Shown here piece after piece: positions 7,526-16,525 of a stretch of DNA of 64,000 nucleotides (the first letter of the stretch is position 1; every line of letters starts with the position of its first letter). A program made the translations under genes and the position numbers. This DNA is from Prevotella sp. UBA2756 (lineage in GTDB: Bacteria; Bacteroidota; Bacteroidia; Bacteroidales; Bacteroidaceae), in assembly GCA_002353205.1 (NCBI GenBank), contig DEJE01000016.1, positions 62,001-126,000 of the forward strand, written 5' to 3'. A model generated the notes under the pieces. That model was not told the origin of the DNA, searched no databases, and worked only from the letters and a program-made list of their open reading frames with translations.

Positions 7526-9532
7526 ATGGAAACTGACCACAAGACATCGAGCCAAGCACCTCTTCCACAAGAAGAGGCAGGGCTTGGCATCGCTTCGACC
7601 AGCCAGACGACCGACACCTTCACCGCCATCCTTCGCCAATACTGGGGCCACCACGACTTCAGAGGCATACAACGCGACATCATCGAAAGCATCAGTGCCG
7701 GGCGCGACACGCTGGGACTGATGCCGACGGGCGGTGGAAAGAGCATCACGTTCCAAGTGCCAGCCCTTGCGATGGAAGGCGTCTGCATCGTCATCACTCC
7801 GCTGATAGCCCTGATGAAAGACCAAGTGGGCCATCTGCGGAAGATCGGCATACAGTCGGCAGCCATCAACAGCAGCATGTCGCACGAAGAAATCATCACT
7901 ACACTCGAGAACGCGGTCTTCGGCGGCATCAAGATCCTATACATCTCGCCCGAACGTCTTTCGTCCGAACTGTTCCAAAAGAAGCTGAGCCACATGCGAG
8001 TCAGCTTCATCACCGTCGACGAAGCCCATTGCATCAGCCAGTGGGGATATGATTTCAGACCGTCTTACCTCGAGATTGCCAAGATCAGGCACCTGCTGGC
8101 CGCCAGTCTTCGCAACAAGTCGCGCCGCATCCCCATCCTTGCCCTGACGGCAACAGCCACTCCCCGCGTCATCGACGACATACAAGACCGTCTGGAATTC
8201 AGCCAGAAGAACGTCTTCCGCATGAGCTTTGAACGGAAGAACCTGGCCTACGTCGTTCGCAGGACTACCGACAAATTCCAGCAAGTGGTTCATATCCTGC
8301 AATCGGTAGACGGCTGCGCCATCGTCTACGTGCGCAGCAGGAAGCGCACACGCGAGCTTACCGAGTATCTCATGCACCACAACATCAGCGCGCTGGCCTA
8401 CAATGCCGGACTCGACAGCGTGGTGCGCGACGAGCGACAGCGCGAATGGCACGACGACCGTGTGCGCGTCATGGTGGCGACCAACGCCTTCGGCATGGGC
8501 ATCGACAAGCCCGACGTCCGGCTGGTCATCCACATCGACTGCCCCGACTCACTCGAAGCCTACTTCCAAGAGGCGGGACGTGCCGGCCGCGACGGCAAGA
8601 AGTCGTATGCCGTATTGCTCTACAACGACAGCGACGAATACAAACTGCGCAAACGAATCGGCGACACATTCCCCGAGAAAGACTTCATCAGGGAGGTCTA
8701 CGACCATCTCGCCTTTTTCTATCAAGTGGGAGTGGGCAGCGGATACGGAGCCTCGTTCGAGTTCAACATCGACAAGTTCTGTCACGCCTTCCACCATTTC
8801 CCCGTACAGGTGCACTCCGCCCTGCACCTCCTCATGCGCGCCGGATACATCGAATACGACGAGGAGCGCGACACCCAGGCACGCGTGCATTTCCTGCTTT
8901 CGCGCGACCAGCTCTACATGCTCGAACAACTGTCGGTCAAAGAGACGAACGTCATCACCGCCCTGCTGCGCAACTACGGAGGGCTGTTCTCCGACTTCAG
9001 CTATATCGACATGTCGTTCATTGCCCAGCAAGCCGGACTGGAGCAACAACAACAGGTGTATATGATACTGAAGAACCTGTCGGAGCGACGTATTCTCTAC
9101 TTCATCCCCCAACGCAAAACGCCCTACATCACTTATTCGCAGAGCCGTGAAGACGGCGAACTGCTCATTATCCCACCCTCCGTCTACGAAGAACGGAAAG
9201 AACAATACGCCAGCCGCATCGAACAGGTGATCCGTTACGCCACCAACGACGCGGTGTGCCGCAGTCGGCAGTTGCTTCGCTATTTTGGCGAAACGCGTTC
9301 GAAAGACTGCGGGCAATGCGATGTCTGTCTGTCGCACCGCAGTCTGCACAATCCAGAAATGAAGGTGTCGGAAGTCAGACAAGCCATTCTTGATTTCCTC
9401 TCCGACCATCAGCCCCACCCCATCTACGAACTCAACAACCTCAACCTCCCGACGGAGCTTCTCGACGAGGCGCTTGAGAATCTCGTCGAAGAGGAGCAGA
9501 TACGTTGCAACGACAGCATGCTCTATCTTTGA
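7526..9532 (+). CDS. recQ: ATP-dependent DNA helicase RecQ
   Basis: 668 residues. A 3'-5' helicase acting in recombination, often with RecJ. Walker A is MPTGGGKSITF (near residue 73), the DEAH box VDEAHCISQWGYDFR (near 165), and motif VI EAGRAGRDGKK (near 350). The zinc-binding domain has the four cysteines spread over VCRSRQLLRYFGE...CGQCDVC (near 570-600), followed by a winged-helix region. I do not see a clear HRDC domain; the C-terminus after about residue 612 is short and different. Start ATG 7526 follows recJ closely. Confidence 0.94.
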   Translation: METDHKTSSQAPLPQEEAGLGIASTSQTTDTFTAILRQYWGHHDFRGIQRDIIESISAGRDTLGLMPTGGGKSITFQVPALAMEGVCIVITPLIALMKDQVGHLRKIGIQSAAINSSMSHEEIITTLENAVFGGIKILYISPERLSSELFQKKLSHMRVSFITVDEAHCISQWGYDFRPSYLEIAKIRHLLAASLRNKSRRIPILALTATATPRVIDDIQDRLEFSQKNVFRMSFERKNLAYVVRRTTDKFQQVVHILQSVDGCAIVYVRSRKRTRELTEYLMHHNISALAYNAGLDSVVRDERQREWHDDRVRVMVATNAFGMGIDKPDVRLVIHIDCPDSLEAYFQEAGRAGRDGKKSYAVLLYNDSDEYKLRKRIGDTFPEKDFIREVYDHLAFFYQVGVGSGYGASFEFNIDKFCHAFHHFPVQVHSALHLLMRAGYIEYDEERDTQARVHFLLSRDQLYMLEQLSVKETNVITALLRNYGGLFSDFSYIDMSFIAQQAGLEQQQQVYMILKNLSERRILYFIPQRKTPYITYSQSREDGELLIIPPSVYEERKEQYASRIEQVIRYATNDAVCRSRQLLRYFGETRSKDCGQCDVCLSHRSLHNPEMKVSEVRQAILDFLSDHQPHPIYELNNLNLPTELLDEALENLVEEEQIRCNDSMLYL

Positions 9533-9651
9533 AACCAACCCAGAAACGCTTCCCCCGCTGCTTTCACCGAGCATCATTTCCTCCTGCTTTTTCTGTCAAC
9601 TGTTCGGCGAAAGAAGAAAAATGCTATCAAAATGACGTTAATTATTTGAAA

Positions 9652-9686
9652 TTTGTTAATTATTATAAGAATAATACGTATCTTTG
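9652..9686 (+). promoter_or_regulatory. Promoter of the paaK operon
   Basis: TTTG at 9652-9655 and TATCTTTG at 9679-9686 are separated by 23 bp, at the long end of the Bacteroidetes range. It lies 43 bp upstream of ATG 9730 and shows that upstream in-frame codons are not translated. Confidence 0.65.
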
Positions 9687-9729
9687 TGCCGATTTGCAGG
9701 TAACAAGAATAAAAAAAGACATTTACAAC

Positions 9730-11037
9730 ATGATTTGGAATCCCAACAAGGAATGCATGAGCCGCGACGAGATGAGCGCGCTGCAAGGAAAGAGACTGCA
9801 CAAAATCGTCAAATACGTCTACCACAACGTGCCGTTCTACAGGCATAAGCTGCAAGAGATGGACATCACGCCCGATGACATCCGCACCATCGACGACATT
9901 GTGAAGTTGCCGTTCACCACGAAGAAAGACCTTCGCGACAACTATCCGTTCGGCTTGCAGGCAGCTCCTCAGAGCGAGATTATCCGCATCCACGCCTCCA
10001 GCGGCACCACCGGCAATCCCACCATCGTGGGCTACACACGCAAAGACATCGGCATCTGGAGCGAATGCATGGCTCGCTGCCTCACGGCTTACGGTGTCGG
10101 GCGCGACGATATCTTCTCCGTGAGCTATGGCTACGGGCTGTTCACCGGCGGACTGGGAGCCCACAACGGCGTGGAGATGATCGGAGCATCGGTCGTTCCG
10201 GCCTCTACCGGCAACACCGAGAAGCACCTGAAGCTCATCCGCGACCTTGGAATCACAGGCATCGCCTGCACGCCCTCGTATGCTCTCTACCTTGCAGAGA
10301 CCATGGACAAGATGGGAATATCGAAAGACCAAATCAAGTTGCGCGTGGGAGCCTTCGGAGCAGAGCCTTGGACAGAGCGCATGCGCGAAGAGATACAAGA
10401 TCGACTGGGCCTGAAAGGCTTCAATCTCTATGGCCTGAGCGAAATCATGGGGCCGAGTGTGAGCTACGAATGCGCCATGCAGCACGGCTCGCATATCTGC
10501 GAAGACCACTTCTATCCTGAAATCATCAACCCCGTAACGCTCGAGAAGCTGCCCAACGGACAGACCGGAGAACTGGTTTTCACCACGCTCACCAAGGAAG
10601 GCATGCCCGTGCTGCGCTACCGCACACGCGACCTCTGCTCGCTGATGACCGGCGAATGCGACTGCGGACGCACCAACGTGCGCATGAGCCGCATCCAGGG
10701 ACGAAGCGACGACATGCTCATCATCCGCGGTATCAACGTGTTCCCGTCGCAAGTAGAAAGCGTCGTGCTCAGCATGAAGGAGTTTGCACCGCGCTATATG
10801 CTCGTCGTCGACCGCGTGAACAACCTCGACACGCTGCAGGTGCAGGTGGAACTCCGTCAGGAATACTTCAACGCCACCATGGACACGCCCGCCGCCATCG
10901 CCGAACTGGAGAAGCGTCTGGCCGGAAGACTGAAGAGCGTGCTCAGCATTGCCGCCAAGGTGCAGCTCAAAGCGCCCAACACCATCGAGCGCAGCCAGGG
11001 CAAGAGTGCCCACGTCATCGACAAGCGTCAGCTTTAG
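9730..11037 (+). CDS. paaK: Phenylacetate-CoA ligase (first of two)
   Basis: 435 residues of the AMP-forming ligase family; makes CoA thioesters of phenylacetate or related aryl acids from ATP. AMP-binding motif HASSGTTGNPTIVGYT near residue 91; adenine site NLYGLSEIMGP near 237; hinge RLSRIQGRSDDMLI-type region MSRIQGRSDDML near 320; and a C-terminal domain ending SQGKSAHVIDKRQL. The start at 9730 lies just after a good promoter. It is followed by a closely related gene and an ACT protein. In anaerobic Bacteroidetes such pairs are thought to act on products of aromatic amino acid oxidoreductases; the exact substrate cannot be told from sequence. Confidence 0.88.
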   Translation: MIWNPNKECMSRDEMSALQGKRLHKIVKYVYHNVPFYRHKLQEMDITPDDIRTIDDIVKLPFTTKKDLRDNYPFGLQAAPQSEIIRIHASSGTTGNPTIVGYTRKDIGIWSECMARCLTAYGVGRDDIFSVSYGYGLFTGGLGAHNGVEMIGASVVPASTGNTEKHLKLIRDLGITGIACTPSYALYLAETMDKMGISKDQIKLRVGAFGAEPWTERMREEIQDRLGLKGFNLYGLSEIMGPSVSYECAMQHGSHICEDHFYPEIINPVTLEKLPNGQTGELVFTTLTKEGMPVLRYRTRDLCSLMTGECDCGRTNVRMSRIQGRSDDMLIIRGINVFPSQVESVVLSMKEFAPRYMLVVDRVNNLDTLQVQVELRQEYFNATMDTPAAIAELEKRLAGRLKSVLSIAAKVQLKAPNTIERSQGKSAHVIDKRQL

Positions 11038-11047
11038 GACAGCCGGA

Positions 11048-11145
11048 TTCTCGAGAATTCTAGAGAATCTAGAAGATCTAGAATATCTAGAAAATCTAGA
11101 AGATCTAGAATATATAGAAAGTCTAGAAAATCTAGAGAATCTAGA
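11048..11145. repeat. 9-bp tandem repeat (NNNTCTAGA) between the two paaK genes
   Basis: Nine contiguous 9-bp units from 11065 to 11145, nearly all ending TCTAGA (GAATCTAGA, AGATCTAGA, ATATCTAGA and so on), preceded by two imperfect units (11048-11064). The array ends 33 bp before the ATG of the second paaK gene. Because the period is 9, any frame reading through it stays open. Confidence 0.9.
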
Positions 11146-11178
11146 AAAAAGGAAACAGCTTTGAAAACAAATAACAAG

Positions 11179-12492
11179 ATGGAATATTCAAACTATCTGA
11201 ATCCAAAATTGGAAACGATGTCACGCGACGAACTGCAAGCCCTTCAGCTCGAAAGGCTGCAGAAAACCGTCCGCCACTGCATGAACGCCGAGTTCTACAG
11301 GCAGAAATTCAACGAACTGGGAATCACTCCCGACGACATACGAACGCTCGACGACGTGCGCAAGCTGCCTTTCACATCGAAAGACGACCTGCGCGAGCAC
11401 TATCCTTTCGGCCTGGCCTGCGTGCCGCTGAGAGAGTGCACCCGTCTGCACTCGTCGAGCGGAACAACGGGCAACCCCACTGTGGTGCTGCACACGAAGC
11501 GCGACCTCGACGAATGGGCCGAAGCCGTGGCCCGTTGCCTCTGGATGGTGGGCTCGCGACCCGAGGATGTGTTCCAGAACTCCGCCGGCTACGGCATGTT
11601 CACAGCCGGACTTGGATTCCAGTACGGTGCCGAGCGCGTGGGCATGCTCACCGTTCCGGCAGCAGCAGGCAACACCACGCGCCAGATCAAGTTCATCCGC
11701 GACTTCGGAACCACCGTCCTGCACGCCATTCCCAGCTATGCCTCGCGCGTCTACGAAGTGATGAAGGAGGAAGGTGTCGATCCCAAGAAGGACACCAAGC
11801 TGCGCGTGCTCTGCATCGGAGCCGAGCCTCACAGCGAAGAGCAGCGCAAACGCATCGAGCAGAACCTTGGCGTGAAGGCCTACAACTCCTACGGCATCTC
11901 CGAGATGATGGGACCGGGCGTAGCCTTCGAATGTCCCGAACAGAACGGACTGCACATCTGGGAAGACTACTTCATCGTGGAGATCATCGACCCCGTCACA
12001 CTTGAGCCCGTTCCCGACGGCCAGATGGGCGAACTCGTGCTCACAACCATCAACCGCGAGGCCATGCCGCTGCTGCGCTACCGCACGCGCGACCTCACAC
12101 GCATCCTGCCGGGCAGCTGTCCGTGCGGCCGCAACCACGTCCGTCTGGACCGTCTGCAGGGCCGCAGCGACGATATGATCATCCTCAAGGGCGTGAACAT
12201 CTTCCCCATTCAGGTGGAGAAGATCCTGCTGAAGTTCAAACAGCTCAGCACCGACTACCTCATCACGCTCGAAACGAAGGAGAACGGCGACACGATGACC
12301 ATCGACGTCGAGCTGAACAGCCTCTTCACCGACGACTTCCCACAGCTGCGACAGCTCGAACGCGACATCACCCGCCAGCTGAAAGACGAAATCCTCGTCA
12401 CGCCGAAGGTGCGCCTCGTTCCGAAGGGCACGCTGAAGACTTCCGACGAGAAGAAGGCCGTCCGCGTGAACGACCTGCGCAAGCTGTTCTGA
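11179..12492 (+). CDS. Phenylacetate-CoA ligase (second of two)
   Basis: 437 residues from ATG 11179; a TTG at 11161 in the same frame would add six residues and is less likely. It is clearly paralogous to the preceding ligase: HSSSGTTGNPTVVLHTKRD near residue 94, SYGISEMMGPG near 241, LDRLQGRSDDMIILKGVNIF near 320. Tandem duplication with divergence is the simplest history. Cotranscription with the upstream copy and the downstream ACT protein is likely, as there is no terminator between them, only the 9-bp repeat array. Confidence 0.87.
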   Translation: MEYSNYLNPKLETMSRDELQALQLERLQKTVRHCMNAEFYRQKFNELGITPDDIRTLDDVRKLPFTSKDDLREHYPFGLACVPLRECTRLHSSSGTTGNPTVVLHTKRDLDEWAEAVARCLWMVGSRPEDVFQNSAGYGMFTAGLGFQYGAERVGMLTVPAAAGNTTRQIKFIRDFGTTVLHAIPSYASRVYEVMKEEGVDPKKDTKLRVLCIGAEPHSEEQRKRIEQNLGVKAYNSYGISEMMGPGVAFECPEQNGLHIWEDYFIVEIIDPVTLEPVPDGQMGELVLTTINREAMPLLRYRTRDLTRILPGSCPCGRNHVRLDRLQGRSDDMIILKGVNIFPIQVEKILLKFKQLSTDYLITLETKENGDTMTIDVELNSLFTDDFPQLRQLERDITRQLKDEILVTPKVRLVPKGTLKTSDEKKAVRVNDLRKLF

Positions 12493-12521
12493 TCGCTATG
12501 TCCCCCTAACGACAAAAAATA

Positions 12522-12556
12522 ATTATGCATTATGAATTATTAATTATAAATTAAAA
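12522..12556. repeat. 7-bp tandem array before the ACT gene
   Basis: Five 7-bp units, ATTATGC-ATTATGA-ATTATTA-ATTATAA-ATTAAAA, end two bases before the ATG at 12559. It is one of at least nine arrays with a period of 7 placed upstream of start codons in this window. Confidence 0.75.
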
Positions 12557-12558
12557 AT

Positions 12559-12987
12559 ATGACTATACATCAGCTATCCATCTTCATCGAGAACCGCGCG
12601 GGAACCCTCGTCAAGGTGCTCAAGCTTCTGAAGCAAGCAAACATACAGATCATCGCATCGACCATTGCCGACACTGCCGAGTACGGCATCTACCGGCTCA
12701 TCTGCAGCGAACCCATGCGCGCCTACGACGAACTGCAGAAAGCTGGCGTCGCCGTGGCTCTGTCAGACGTCTTCGCCATCGAGCTCGACAACCTGCCCGG
12801 CCGAGCCGCCGATGCCATCGAGGTGTTCAGCGATGCCAACATCGCCATCACCTATATGTATTCGTTCACCTTCAACGGCAAGGGCATTCTCATCTTCCGG
12901 ACCGACGACGCCGAACAAGCCCAGCTCACCATCAAGGAGAAAGGCCTCAGCTACATCAAGGAAGATGCTCTTGAGAACTTAGGATAA
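12559..12987 (+). CDS. Tandem ACT-domain protein
   Basis: 142 residues forming two ACT repeats: residues 1-68 (IFIENRAGTLVKVLKLLKQANI) and 70-140 (IELDNLPGRAADAIEVFSDAN), each with the G-x-L/A-x-x ligand-site turn. ACT domains bind amino acids and regulate enzymes. No catalytic domain is attached. Its place directly after two phenylacetate-CoA ligase genes suggests sensing of an aromatic amino acid in the same pathway; that is inference from context. Confidence 0.85.
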   Translation: MTIHQLSIFIENRAGTLVKVLKLLKQANIQIIASTIADTAEYGIYRLICSEPMRAYDELQKAGVAVALSDVFAIELDNLPGRAADAIEVFSDANIAITYMYSFTFNGKGILIFRTDDAEQAQLTIKEKGLSYIKEDALENLG

Positions 12988-13080
12988 GCACCGACAGCCC
13001 CCTGTCAACACCCAGGAGTCTGCCTTCACGCTCTCCATCGCGCCATCGCGCCGTCTGCCGACGCTCTGTCCGACACGTTT

Positions 13081-13818
13081 TCAGAACGTCCGCTCGATGG
13101 CCCGATAGAACGTGTAGGCAAACTCGGGGTTCATCTGTTCCAGTTCAGCCACGATGTGTTTCATGTTGAAACGCGTCGAAGCCGACTCGAACGGACAATT
13201 CTTGATTTGTTTTTGATAGCCGTGACTCGCAGCCCATTGCTCCATCTCCCGCTCCCTGATCAGGCAGAGCGGACGGATGAGCGTCATCGGGAAGCGATCC
13301 ATCGCCATCATCGGCCGCATGGTGGAGAACTGCCCCTGGAATGTCAGGTTCATCAGCGCCGTCTGCATCAGGTCGTCGCGGTGATGACCCAGCGCTATCT
13401 TGTTGCATCCCTGCTCCTTAGCCGTTTCAAACAGCTTCTTCCGCCGTTGCCACGAGCATTGGAAACAGACCGGCTTTTTCTGCTCTCCGCCTGACGGAAG
13501 ACCTGCGTCAGCCCCTACTCCGCTCTCTGTCGCATCCAGCGACGACGTCTCCACGACATGCAGGCTGACACCGAGCGAGGCGGCAAACGCCCTCAGATAG
13601 TCCTCGTCGCTCTGATAGGGAATATCGGTCATGCGCACGAAGGCGGCCTCCACCTCGAAGCGTGGCACGAAGATGCGTGCCCGCCGCGCCAGCAGTTCCA
13701 GCAGAGCCATCGAGTCCTTGCCGCCCGAGAGTCCCACCAAGATGCGGTCGCCGTCGGTTATCAACTGGTATCTCTTCAAGGCTTCGTTGAAGAGCCTCGT
13801 CACCTTGTCCTTTCCCAT
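13081..13818 (-). CDS. TtcA/TilS-family PP-loop ATPase, probable tRNA 2-thiocytidine synthase
   Basis: 245 residues. N-type ATP pyrophosphatase with PP-loop VGLSGGKDSMALLE (near residue 29), a CFQCSW cysteine pair (near 125) and GHHRDDLMQTALMNL (near 147), all features of TtcA, which sulfurates C32 of tRNA. The third conserved cysteine is plausible in IKNCPFE (near 208). Start chosen at MGKDKVTRLFNEAL because three promoters lie directly upstream; the frame continues open through the promoter repeats to 14268, which is not coding. It lies downstream of ilvC on the same strand but behind a terminator, so it is an independent unit. Confidence 0.82.
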   Translation of the reverse strand: MGKDKVTRLFNEALKRYQLITDGDRILVGLSGGKDSMALLELLARRARIFVPRFEVEAAFVRMTDIPYQSDEDYLRAFAASLGVSLHVVETSSLDATESGVGADAGLPSGGEQKKPVCFQCSWQRRKKLFETAKEQGCNKIALGHHRDDLMQTALMNLTFQGQFSTMRPMMAMDRFPMTLIRPLCLIREREMEQWAASHGYQKQIKNCPFESASTRFNMKHIVAELEQMNPEFAYTFYRAIERTF

Positions 13819-13846
13819 TTCCTTCCCTTTTTTTCTTCTTTCCTCG

Positions 13847-14066
13847 GCAAAGTTACGGAAAAACGAGCGCAGAACAAAACAAACTTGTTTGTTTTTTATG
13901 CCGAGTGCAAGTAACTTCGCGACTTCAGTCGCAAAGTTACGGAAAGTCGAGTGAAAAGCCAAATTTATTTGAGCTTTTCCGAGACGGAGTAACTTCGCGA
14001 TTTTTATCGCAAAGTTACGGAAAAACGAGTGCAGAACAAAACAAACTTGTTTGTTTTTTATGCCGA
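13847..14066 (-). promoter_or_regulatory. Three tandem promoters carried on 58-bp repeats
   Basis: Two 58-bp copies (13847-13904 and 14009-14066), differing at one base, flank a third diverged copy (about 13930-13985). On the minus strand each has TTTG, 19-20 bp, then TAACTTTG: -33/-7 pairs at 13875-13878/13848-13855, 13960-13963/13932-13939 and 14037-14040/14010-14017. The nearest -7 is 30 bp before the TtcA-like start. The segments between copies form hairpins, for example GTAACTTcGCGAC with GTCGCaAAGTTAC. Confidence 0.8.
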
Positions 14067-14103
14067 CTTTCCGTAAACGGCCATCCTTTGCTGAAGAACG
14101 AAC

Positions 14104-14138
14104 GAAAAAAAGTGTTGCCGACATCACATCGGCAACAC
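14104..14138 (-). terminator. Rho-independent terminator of ilvC
   Basis: GTGTTGCCGA (14112-14121) pairs with TCGGCAACAC (14129-14138); on the minus strand it is followed by a run of seven T. It lies 36 bp past the ilvC stop. Confidence 0.92.
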
Positions 14139-14173
14139 CTCTTGTAATATTCTTGATGGTAATAAGATGAGAC

Positions 14174-15217
14174 TTAGTTGTTCTCCGGGCGCAACTGGCG
14201 GACAACGGCGCCAGCCTGCCACATTTCCTGATTGCGCATGGCCTCCAGCTCCTTCTCCAGTCCGGCACGATAGTCGGGTTTCGAGTTCGAGTCGATGCTG
14301 ATCTGTGCCTCCGTGCCGTTCTTTACGCTCTCGTAGAGCTGCTGCATCACGGGCTTGATGGCATCGTGGAAGCGGGGAGCCCAGTCCAAAGCGCCGCGCT
14401 GAGCGGTCGTTGAGCAGTTGGCATACATCCAGTCCATGCCCTTCTCGCCGAAGAGCGGGCCCAGGCTCTGCGTCAGTTCCTCCACGGTCTCGTTGAAAGC
14501 CTCCGAGGGAGAGTGTCCGTTTTCGCGCAGCACCTCATACTGTGCCAGCAGCAGTCCCTGTATGGCACCCATCAGCGAACCGCGCTCGCCCGTCAGGTCG
14601 CTCGTAGCTTCGCGCTCGAAGGTCGTCTTGAACAGATAGCCTGCGCCGATGCCGATACCGAAGGCGATGGTCTTCTCCTCGGCCTTGCCGCTGGCATCCT
14701 GATAGACGGCGTAGGAGCAGTTCAGTCCGCGTCCCTCGCAGAACATGGTGCGCAGCGATGTGCCCGAACCCTTCGGTGCCACGAGGATGACGTCGATGTC
14801 TTCGGGAGGAATCACGCCCGTGCGGTCGCTCCAGTTGATGGCGAAGCCGTGGCTGTAGTAGAGGGTCTTGCCCTTGGTGAGATATTTCTTGATTCTCGGC
14901 CACACCTGAATCTGTCCGGCGTCAGAGAGCAGCATGCACACGATGGTGCCCCGCTCGGCAGCCTCTTCGATAGAGAAGAGCGTCTTGCCCGGCACCCATC
15001 CGTCGGCCACAGCCTTGTCGTAGGTCTTGCCTTCGCGCTGGCCAACGATGACGTTGAAGCCGTTGTCGCGCAGGTTGCAGGCCTGTCCCGGGCCCTGAAT
15101 GCCGTAGCCGATGACGGCGATTGTTTCGTCTTTCAGCACTTCGCGTGCCTTTTCCAATGAGAATTCCTTACTGGTGACCACGGTTTCGATGACGCCACCA
15201 AAATTCATTTCTGCCAT
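14174..15217 (-). CDS. ilvC: Ketol-acid reductoisomerase
   Basis: 347 residues. Converts acetolactate or acetohydroxybutyrate to the dihydroxy acid with NAD(P)H and Mg2+, the second step of valine and isoleucine synthesis. The Rossmann motif is IAVIGYGIQGPGQACNL (near residue 34). The knotted C-terminal domain carries Mg ligands in SDLTGERGSLMG (near 210) and in NETVEELTQSLGP. Length fits class I enzymes. The 130-nt upstream region holds a TAATTTTG box (15353-15360, minus strand) and short hairpins. The gene is the last of the ilv genes; a strong terminator follows. Confidence 0.95.
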   Translation of the reverse strand: MAEMNFGGVIETVVTSKEFSLEKAREVLKDETIAVIGYGIQGPGQACNLRDNGFNVIVGQREGKTYDKAVADGWVPGKTLFSIEEAAERGTIVCMLLSDAGQIQVWPRIKKYLTKGKTLYYSHGFAINWSDRTGVIPPEDIDVILVAPKGSGTSLRTMFCEGRGLNCSYAVYQDASGKAEEKTIAFGIGIGAGYLFKTTFEREATSDLTGERGSLMGAIQGLLLAQYEVLRENGHSPSEAFNETVEELTQSLGPLFGEKGMDWMYANCSTTAQRGALDWAPRFHDAIKPVMQQLYESVKNGTEAQISIDSNSKPDYRAGLEKELEAMRNQEMWQAGAVVRQLRPENN

Positions 15218-15352
15218 AATTGCATCTGTTTTAAAGTTGATAATGTCCCTATGAACCGTTCTGCCTTGCCCGAAGACAGCCTGAACCCGTCAGGTGGCCT
15301 ATCCCGCTCCCTTCCCGAGAGAGCGGCTGGGGATTAAAATTCTAAACGCCTG

Positions 15353-15360
15353 CAAAATTA
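15353..15360 (-). promoter_or_regulatory. Candidate -7 box of ilvC with a 130-nt leader
   Basis: Minus strand TAATTTTG fits TAnnTTTG; no good -33 partner is visible. The leader to ATG 15217 contains inverted repeats (CCGCTC with GAGCGG around 15305-15327; CCTGA with TCAGG near 15280-15295). No leader peptide rich in branched-chain codons was found. Confidence 0.35.
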
Positions 15361-15471
15361 CAAAATAAAAACGAAACACGAGCATTTCGTTACGATTTAT
15401 TTTTCAGGACCCTTTCTTTTCTGTCAATTTCGTAGCTTTTCGCTCCCATTTGTCCTGTCTGTGCAGGAAAG

Positions 15472-16239
15472 CTAAGCAAAGATGACCTTGCTCCTCACTA
15501 CTTCCGTCTGTTGCTGACCGTCGTCGGCCGCTTCGTTCTTGCAGATGCGGATGCAGTACTCGTTGTCGCCCGTCTGCTCACGGTAGAAACTCAGGCGGTC
15601 GCCCTGATGGCATTCGGCCACGTAGGCAATGTCGAAGCGATGTATGCGGTGCGTGCGGTACCAGTCGAGCGGCCACAGGTCGAACACGTGCTCGATGTAT
15701 TTCACCGAGTTGATGTGCCCGTTGATGTCCACGTCGTTATAATAGGTGTCGATGGTGCGCACGAGCTCGGCCTGATCGTCCATCTTCACGCGCGTCAGCT
15801 TGGCCATGGGGTTCGCCTTGTCCTTCTCCACCCAGTTCATCAGTTCGCCGTCGCGGATGTCGAGAATGTTGCAGGGCTGGCGCGTCTCCGTGTCGATCAT
15901 GGCCCAGATGCTGCGCCCGTAGCCGTAGACATGGCCGCCTTCGCCCACGACGCGGAAGTTACGGTTGGTGAAATAGCGCATGGCACTCTCCACCCACGTC
16001 TCCACGCTGAAGCGCGTGTACATCGTCGGCATGTCGTCCATCTCGATGGCCAGGCGCGAGAGCACCCATGCCCTGTTGACCGAAAGGAGCCATCCCATGC
16101 CGAAACCTCGGTCGGTGCTGTGATAGTCGGCCGCGTTGAGCATGTGGTTGCCCAGATGTCCCATGAACAGTCGCTGGTTGAAGTCGCAGTGGAACGGCTC
16201 TGCCAGGAACTCATATTTTCCTACTTTGTCGAGTGCCAT
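15472..16239 (-). CDS. Acyl-ACP thioesterase (hotdog fold)
   Basis: 255 residues forming two hotdog halves, as in FatA/FatB-like bacterial thioesterases: residues 5-130 (MYTRFSVETWVESAMRYFTNRNF) and 150-255 (YYNDVDINGHINSVKYIEHV). The N-D-x-N-x-H catalytic signature of the family is clear as NDVDINGHIN. It releases fatty acids from acyl carrier protein. Start MALDKVGKYEF at 16239 follows a complete promoter (16276-16306). In related genomes this gene usually sits directly between ilvN and ilvC; here a beta-helix gene separates it from ilvN. Confidence 0.88.
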   Translation of the reverse strand: MALDKVGKYEFLAEPFHCDFNQRLFMGHLGNHMLNAADYHSTDRGFGMGWLLSVNRAWVLSRLAIEMDDMPTMYTRFSVETWVESAMRYFTNRNFRVVGEGGHVYGYGRSIWAMIDTETRQPCNILDIRDGELMNWVEKDKANPMAKLTRVKMDDQAELVRTIDTYYNDVDINGHINSVKYIEHVFDLWPLDWYRTHRIHRFDIAYVAECHQGDRLSFYREQTGDNEYCIRICKNEAADDGQQQTEVVRSKVIFA

Positions 16240-16275
16240 ATCTTTTTTACCTCCGTTTATTTCTTTTTTCGCGTG

Positions 16276-16306
16276 CAAAGGTAGTGCAAAACGGTGTAAC
16301 GACAAA
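16276..16306 (-). promoter_or_regulatory. Promoter of the acyl-ACP thioesterase gene
   Basis: On the minus strand TTTG (16303-16306) and TACCTTTG (16276-16283) are exactly 19 bp apart, the Bacteroidetes optimum. It sits 37 bp before ATG 16239 and excludes the longer in-frame start at 16305. Confidence 0.8.
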
Positions 16307-16405
16307 ACGAATCAGCTGTTTTTTTGACGTTCCTGCCATGTCCGTGCGCTGTCTTCGCGTTGCCGGCGAGTAGTTTTCAAGTTGCCGTTCGGACAGTTTG
16401 GCAGA

Positions 16406-16483
16406 GCAATTCAATTTGTTTTGGTGAGCAATATAATTTGTTTTGCACGGCAATTTAATTTGTTTTGGTGAGTAATTCAATTT
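16406..16483. repeat. 22-bp AT-rich tandem repeat, locus 1
   Basis: Three full units of 22 bp (16406-16427, 16428-16449, 16450-16471) and a partial fourth. Units begin GCAATTCAATTTGTTTTG or close variants. The same unit is found at 29703-29790 (other orientation) and 42504-42591. Confidence 0.88.
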
Positions 16484-16525
16484 AGATGGCAGGATTCAAA
16501 CGTTGCGCATGCAATCCTGTTGCAA

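Noticed and set aside
13819..14268. N-terminal extension of the TtcA-like protein
   Set aside because: The frame is open, but it runs through three promoter repeats and the ilvC terminator.
16406..16483. CRISPR array
   Set aside because: The 22-bp units are contiguous with no unique spacers, and no cas genes lie in the window; the same applies to 29703, 42504 and 49880.
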